Assembly (NCBI GenBank): GCA_963775125.1
Contig: CAVZHQ010000005.1
Location: forward strand, 248,001 to 312,000
DNA: 64,000 nucleotides
Source of the DNA: JAHECQ01 sp963775125
Lineage (GTDB): Bacteria; Actinomycetota; Acidimicrobiia; Acidimicrobiales; SZUA-35
Direction of reading: 5' to 3'
Part shown: piece by piece, positions 61,316-64,000 of the stretch
Position numbering within the stretch: the first letter of the stretch is position 1
Layout: each line of letters opens with the position of its first letter
Notes under the pieces: generated by a model
Told to the model about the DNA's origin: nothing
The model's database searches: none
What the model saw: only the letters and a program-made list of their open reading frames with translations
Program-made: the position numbers and the translations under genes

Positions 61316-61365
61316 CAACCGCGTGCAGCTACCACCGCTCAGCGGTGTGTTGCTGCACGCGGTTG
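61316..61365 (+). repeat. intergenic hairpin element E
   Basis: Perfect 14-bp arms CAACCGCGTGCAGC (61316-61329) and GCTGCACGCGGTTG (61352-61365), inner ACCGC-TCA-GCGGT hairpin. Between the convergent MaoC and phytanoyl-CoA dioxygenase-like genes. Closest relative is element C. Confidence 0.8.
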
Positions 61366-61390
61366 TGCGTTTTCCGGCTGCTCGAAGGGT

Positions 61391-62341
61391 TCAGCGGTCG
61401 ACGAAGCGTGGGGGAGTGTCACCCAGGACGTGGCCGGTCACCAGGTCTTCAGAGGAGTCAGCGACGACGTAGCGGGTGAGACGTTGACCGTGGTCGGACA
61501 AGTTCAGGCGGTCCTCCCACGAGATGCAGGGTCGCACCGGCTCGCGGAACCAGGGTGCGTAGTACTCGACGTTGGGAATGGCCCGAATCTCGTCGGACAC
61601 GTTGGGCGTGCCACCGTGCCAGGCCCGGACGTCTCGGATCTGGACCGAGCCGGCGGGAGCAGGGCAGACGGTGCTGAGCTTCATCCACTCCGGTTCCTCG
61701 TCGAGGGTGGGGAACGGCTCACGGGAATGCTGGGTGCCGGGAATCTGACGCGTCGGCCCGTTGAGGCGAGTGTTGTCGGTGGGCATGAAGTTGACGCAGA
61801 TGTACGGACACGGCAGGTCGCGCGTCGTCAGGTGGCCCCGACGGTCGGTGAACGAGCTGTAGGGGGTCCCCGTGTCCTCCCGATCTCGCATGTCGGAGTG
61901 CAACGGCTGATAGCCGTGGGCGCCGGGAAGGCAGAAGTCGCCCCCGCCCGACCGAACCATGTAGTCCGACGATCCGAAGAGGGCGGCGAGGATGGGCGTC
62001 AGTGTCGGGAGGTCGATGAGCATCTGCCACTCGGGGCGGTGGAGCATGGCGCGGGTCGTGCTCGACTCGCCGAAGGAGTAGCGGTGTGAGCCGCGGTTCC
62101 CGGCGCGGTCCGGATCGAGGGTCAGGATGTCGGCAACGACCTCGTCGACCCCGGCCCGAAGGAACTCGGTCTGTTCCGCAGTGAGGATGTTGCGGACGAC
62201 GACGAAGCCGTCGCGATGAAAGATCCGTGCCGCTCGGTCGATCTCCATGGGCTCGAGGATCTCGAGCCCACGGATGCCGTTGTGTTCGGCCAGATAGTCA
62301 CGCAACGCCATGCGTCGGGACACGTCGGAGGAATCGTGCAT
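61391..62341 (-). CDS. phytanoyl-CoA dioxygenase (PhyH) family protein
   Basis: 316-residue Fe(II)/2-oxoglutarate-type oxygenase. Opening EIDRAARIFHRDGFVVVRNILTAEQTEFLRAGVDEVV is typical of PhyH proteins. The iron site is HSDMRD (HxD) plus the distal His in VRAWHGGTPNVSDEIR, with Arg for 2-oxoglutarate nearby. Substrate unknown; bacterial PhyH members hydroxylate many small molecules. Start ATG at 62341 with TAGAAC 6 nt upstream. Confidence 0.83.
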   Translation of the reverse strand: MHDSSDVSRRMALRDYLAEHNGIRGLEILEPMEIDRAARIFHRDGFVVVRNILTAEQTEFLRAGVDEVVADILTLDPDRAGNRGSHRYSFGESSTTRAMLHRPEWQMLIDLPTLTPILAALFGSSDYMVRSGGGDFCLPGAHGYQPLHSDMRDREDTGTPYSSFTDRRGHLTTRDLPCPYICVNFMPTDNTRLNGPTRQIPGTQHSREPFPTLDEEPEWMKLSTVCPAPAGSVQIRDVRAWHGGTPNVSDEIRAIPNVEYYAPWFREPVRPCISWEDRLNLSDHGQRLTRYVVADSSEDLVTGHVLGDTPPRFVDR

Positions 62342-62438
62342 TGCGATGTTCTAGCTGATCGCCCCGCCATCTGATCGTCTTTCGGTGGCCCGACTAACGT
62401 CGGCTACGACACAGGGTCGGAAAAGGGGGATGAGAACC

Positions 62439-63599
62439 ATGAGGGATGCAATCGACAAGGTGCTCCAGGCCGGCGTGGACCGGGGCGCGGTGGCGGGGGT
62501 GACGGCAATCGTCGTCGACCGAGACAGCACCCGTTACGCAGGTGGCTTCGGTAAGCGAGAGGTCGGCGGACCTGCCGACATGACGTTCGACACCGTGGGA
62601 GCCATCTTCTCGATGACCAAAGCGGTCACGTCGGCGGCGGCCATGCAGATGGTCGAACGGGGCAAGCTCGACCTCGACGCTCCCGCCTCCGAGGTGTGCG
62701 ATGCCATCGGCCGAGTCGGTGTGCTCACCGGCTTCGACGCCGACAACCAACCGATCACCCGTCCACCGGCGAGCCCGGTCACGCTGCGCCAGTTGCTCAC
62801 CCACACCTCCGGGTACGTGTACGACATCTGGAACCCCAAGATGGCCAAGTGGGCCAACGTCACCGGAGCGCCCAGCGTGTTCTCCCTGAAGAAGGCGGCA
62901 CTCGAGATCCCGTTGCTGTTCGATCCCGGCACCGCATGGGAGTACGGCGTGGGCATCGACTGGGCCGGGCTCATGGTCGAAGAAGTCTCGGGCCAGACCC
63001 TTGGGGCGTACCTCGCCGAACACCTCACCGGACCGTTGGGCATGGTCGACACGGCGTTCTCACCAACCGACACGATGGCCGCCCGGGCAGCCTCGCTGCA
63101 TGCCCGCTTGCCCGACGGTGGGCTCGCTCCGATGACGCTGCCCCCTCCCGAGGGGCCCGAGTTCGAGATGGGAGGCGGCGGTCTGCAGTCGACCGTTTCC
63201 GACTACGGCCGGTTCCTGCGGATGATCCTGAACGACGGAGCATTGGACGGGACACGGGTGTTGAAGCCCGAGACCGTGCAGCTGATGTCGTCGAACAACA
63301 TGGGTGACCTCCGGGTGTCGATGCTGGAGAGCATTGCGCCGTCGCTGTCGCTCGACGCCGAGTTCTTCCCCGGCGTTCCCAAGTCGTGGGGCCTGAGTTT
63401 CCAGATCAACGAGGAGCCGGCCCCGACCGGTAGGCCGGCGGGAACCTTGATGTGGGCCGGGTTGGCCAACAGCTTCTTCTGGATCGACCGGACCAACGGC
63501 ATCGCCGGCGCGTTCCTCAGCCAGGTCCTGCCCTTCGCTGACCCTGGCGCACTCAACCTCTACCTCGAGATGGAGACAGCGGTCTACGACTCGCTGTAG
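62439..63599 (+). CDS. serine hydrolase, beta-lactamase/esterase EstB family
   Basis: 386 residues of the class C beta-lactamase-like esterase family. The nucleophile motif SxxK is in AIFSMTKAVTSAAAM, the Tyr motif in WEYGVGIDWAGLMVE, and a Gly-rich GGGGLQSTVSDYGRFLRM follows. A late WAGLANSFFWIDRTNGIAG corresponds to the KTG/HxG-like strand. I choose ATG 62439 because AAAAGGGGG (62421-62429) is 9 nt upstream; the in-frame ATG 62430 abuts that site. Family members hydrolyse esters or amides; substrate unknown. Confidence 0.85.
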   Translation: MRDAIDKVLQAGVDRGAVAGVTAIVVDRDSTRYAGGFGKREVGGPADMTFDTVGAIFSMTKAVTSAAAMQMVERGKLDLDAPASEVCDAIGRVGVLTGFDADNQPITRPPASPVTLRQLLTHTSGYVYDIWNPKMAKWANVTGAPSVFSLKKAALEIPLLFDPGTAWEYGVGIDWAGLMVEEVSGQTLGAYLAEHLTGPLGMVDTAFSPTDTMAARAASLHARLPDGGLAPMTLPPPEGPEFEMGGGGLQSTVSDYGRFLRMILNDGALDGTRVLKPETVQLMSSNNMGDLRVSMLESIAPSLSLDAEFFPGVPKSWGLSFQINEEPAPTGRPAGTLMWAGLANSFFWIDRTNGIAGAFLSQVLPFADPGALNLYLEMETAVYDSL

Positions 63600-63622
63600 T
63601 CCCGCGCTCAGACGAGGCTGGT

Positions 63623-64000
63623 TCAGACAGGGTGGTCTTCGCCGGCGGCGATCTTGGCCCGGATCTCATCCAGGAATGCCTGATGGTCGGGGCCATCCCA
63701 GGCGCGGTGCCGGCCGGCCAGATAGGCCTGGGCGTTACGCCAGTACATCCAGGCGTTGAGCCGGTTGGCGGCGGTGTTGTCTCGTTCGGCGACCACCTTG
63801 GCCGGCATGCCCATGATGATCGAGTCCGGCGGGAAGGTCTTGCCTTCGGGGATGAAGGCCCCGCCGGCCACGATCGAACCGGCGCCGATCTCGCAGCCGT
63901 CCATCAGCACCGCACCGATGCCGATGAGGCAGTTGTCGCCGATCTTGGCACCGTGGACCACGACCCGGTGGGTGATCGAGCAGAAGTCGCCGATGATCGA
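63623..64000 (-). CDS. gamma-carbonic-anhydrase-like hexapeptide protein, N-terminus outside the window
   Basis: The frame stays open to the right edge. Left-handed beta-helix repeats: SIIGDFCSITHRVVVHGAKIG, NCLIGIGAVLMDGCEIG, SIVAGGAFIPEGKTFPPDSII, MGMPAKVVAERD. The His of THR and of VHG fit the zinc site of the gamma-CA/YrdA family. The C-terminal helix with NAWMYWRNAQAYLAGRHRAW is longer than in most. Only about 126 residues are visible, so catalytic status is undecided. Confidence 0.8.
   Translation of the reverse strand, partial: SIIGDFCSITHRVVVHGAKIGDNCLIGIGAVLMDGCEIGAGSIVAGGAFIPEGKTFPPDSIIMGMPAKVVAERDNTAANRLNAWMYWRNAQAYLAGRHRAWDGPDHQAFLDEIRAKIAAGEDHPV

Noticed and set aside
1..64000. 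CRISPR arrays, tRNA/rRNA genes, insertion sequences, prophage or integrase genes
   Set aside because: Looked for regularly spaced repeats, cloverleaf sequences, transposase and integrase motifs; none seen.

Overview
The window looks like chromosomal DNA of a free-living actinobacterium, most likely class Acidimicrobiia. G+C is high (about two thirds by eye) and GTG starts are common. Supporting genes are a PASTA-type Ser/Thr kinase, an F420-type LLM oxidoreductase, a mycothiol-type formaldehyde dehydrogenase, GatCAB, a single-chain biotin-dependent acyl-CoA carboxylase and MaoC-type dehydratases. Many genes have a TANNNT box 6-7 nt before the start codon, as expected for leaderless actinobacterial transcripts. 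I see no rRNA, tRNA, CRISPR array, integrase, transposase or phage module, and no gene-free stretch longer than 300 bases.

Layout. 1-7.3 kb: tail of the Sua5/TsaC tRNA-modification enzyme, a class II aldolase, a membrane protein, NAD-dependent DNA ligase, a small anchored protein and a PASTA kinase. 7.3-14 kb: SCP2 and MmcQ small proteins, LLM oxidoreductase, the glycolate oxidase operon glcDEF and a cyclopropane fatty acid synthase. 14-17.3 kb: gatCAB. 17.4-24.7 kb: a secreted protein, a MATE pump, two interleaved ABC-2 exporters and a stand-alone SF2 helicase. 24.7-34.7 kb: a surface-polysaccharide locus with Wzm/Wzt-type exporter, two long GT2 glycosyltransferases, a methyltransferase with a coiled-coil tail, a free-standing coiled-coil protein, and divergent rfbCBDA for dTDP-rhamnose. 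34.7-44.2 kb: dienelactone hydrolase, YihY, two MFS pumps, a NadD-like enzyme, an M1 lipoprotein peptidase, ilvD and a sortase-like anchored protein. 44.2-51.2 kb: DUF3445 protein, crotonase, a decayed alpha/beta hydrolase, metY and the single-chain carboxylase. 51.3-54.9 kb: a redox patch with MBL-fold protein, nitrobindin, zinc-ribbon thioredoxin, an ArsC-like protein with UGA at its catalytic cysteine, and S-(hydroxymethyl)mycothiol dehydrogenase. 55-64 kb: two paralogous D-aminoacylase-type amidohydrolases around an acyl-CoA ligase, a MaoC pair, a phytanoyl-CoA dioxygenase-like protein, an EstB-type esterase and the end of a gamma-carbonic-anhydrase-like gene.

Points of most interest. (1) The ArsC-like gene at 53487-53846 has an in-frame TGA exactly at the position of E. 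coli ArsC Cys12, followed by a 7-bp hairpin with a G-starting loop at the distance expected of a bacterial SECIS: a candidate selenoprotein next to thioredoxin. (2) Five long intergenic hairpins with related TGCAG...CTGCA arms sit at gene ends, four of them between convergent genes. (3) At ilvD two divergent leaderless promoters share one TA step. (4) A 20-bp tandem duplication at metY creates a 7-codon minicistron coupled on both sides by ATGA overlaps.

Caution. About ten genes are broken by single-base shifts while the protein signal continues in another frame. That density suggests uncorrected indel errors in the assembly rather than mass pseudogenisation, except perhaps at 45.0-46.6 kb where disruptions cluster. 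Such genes are given as one span with the break located.
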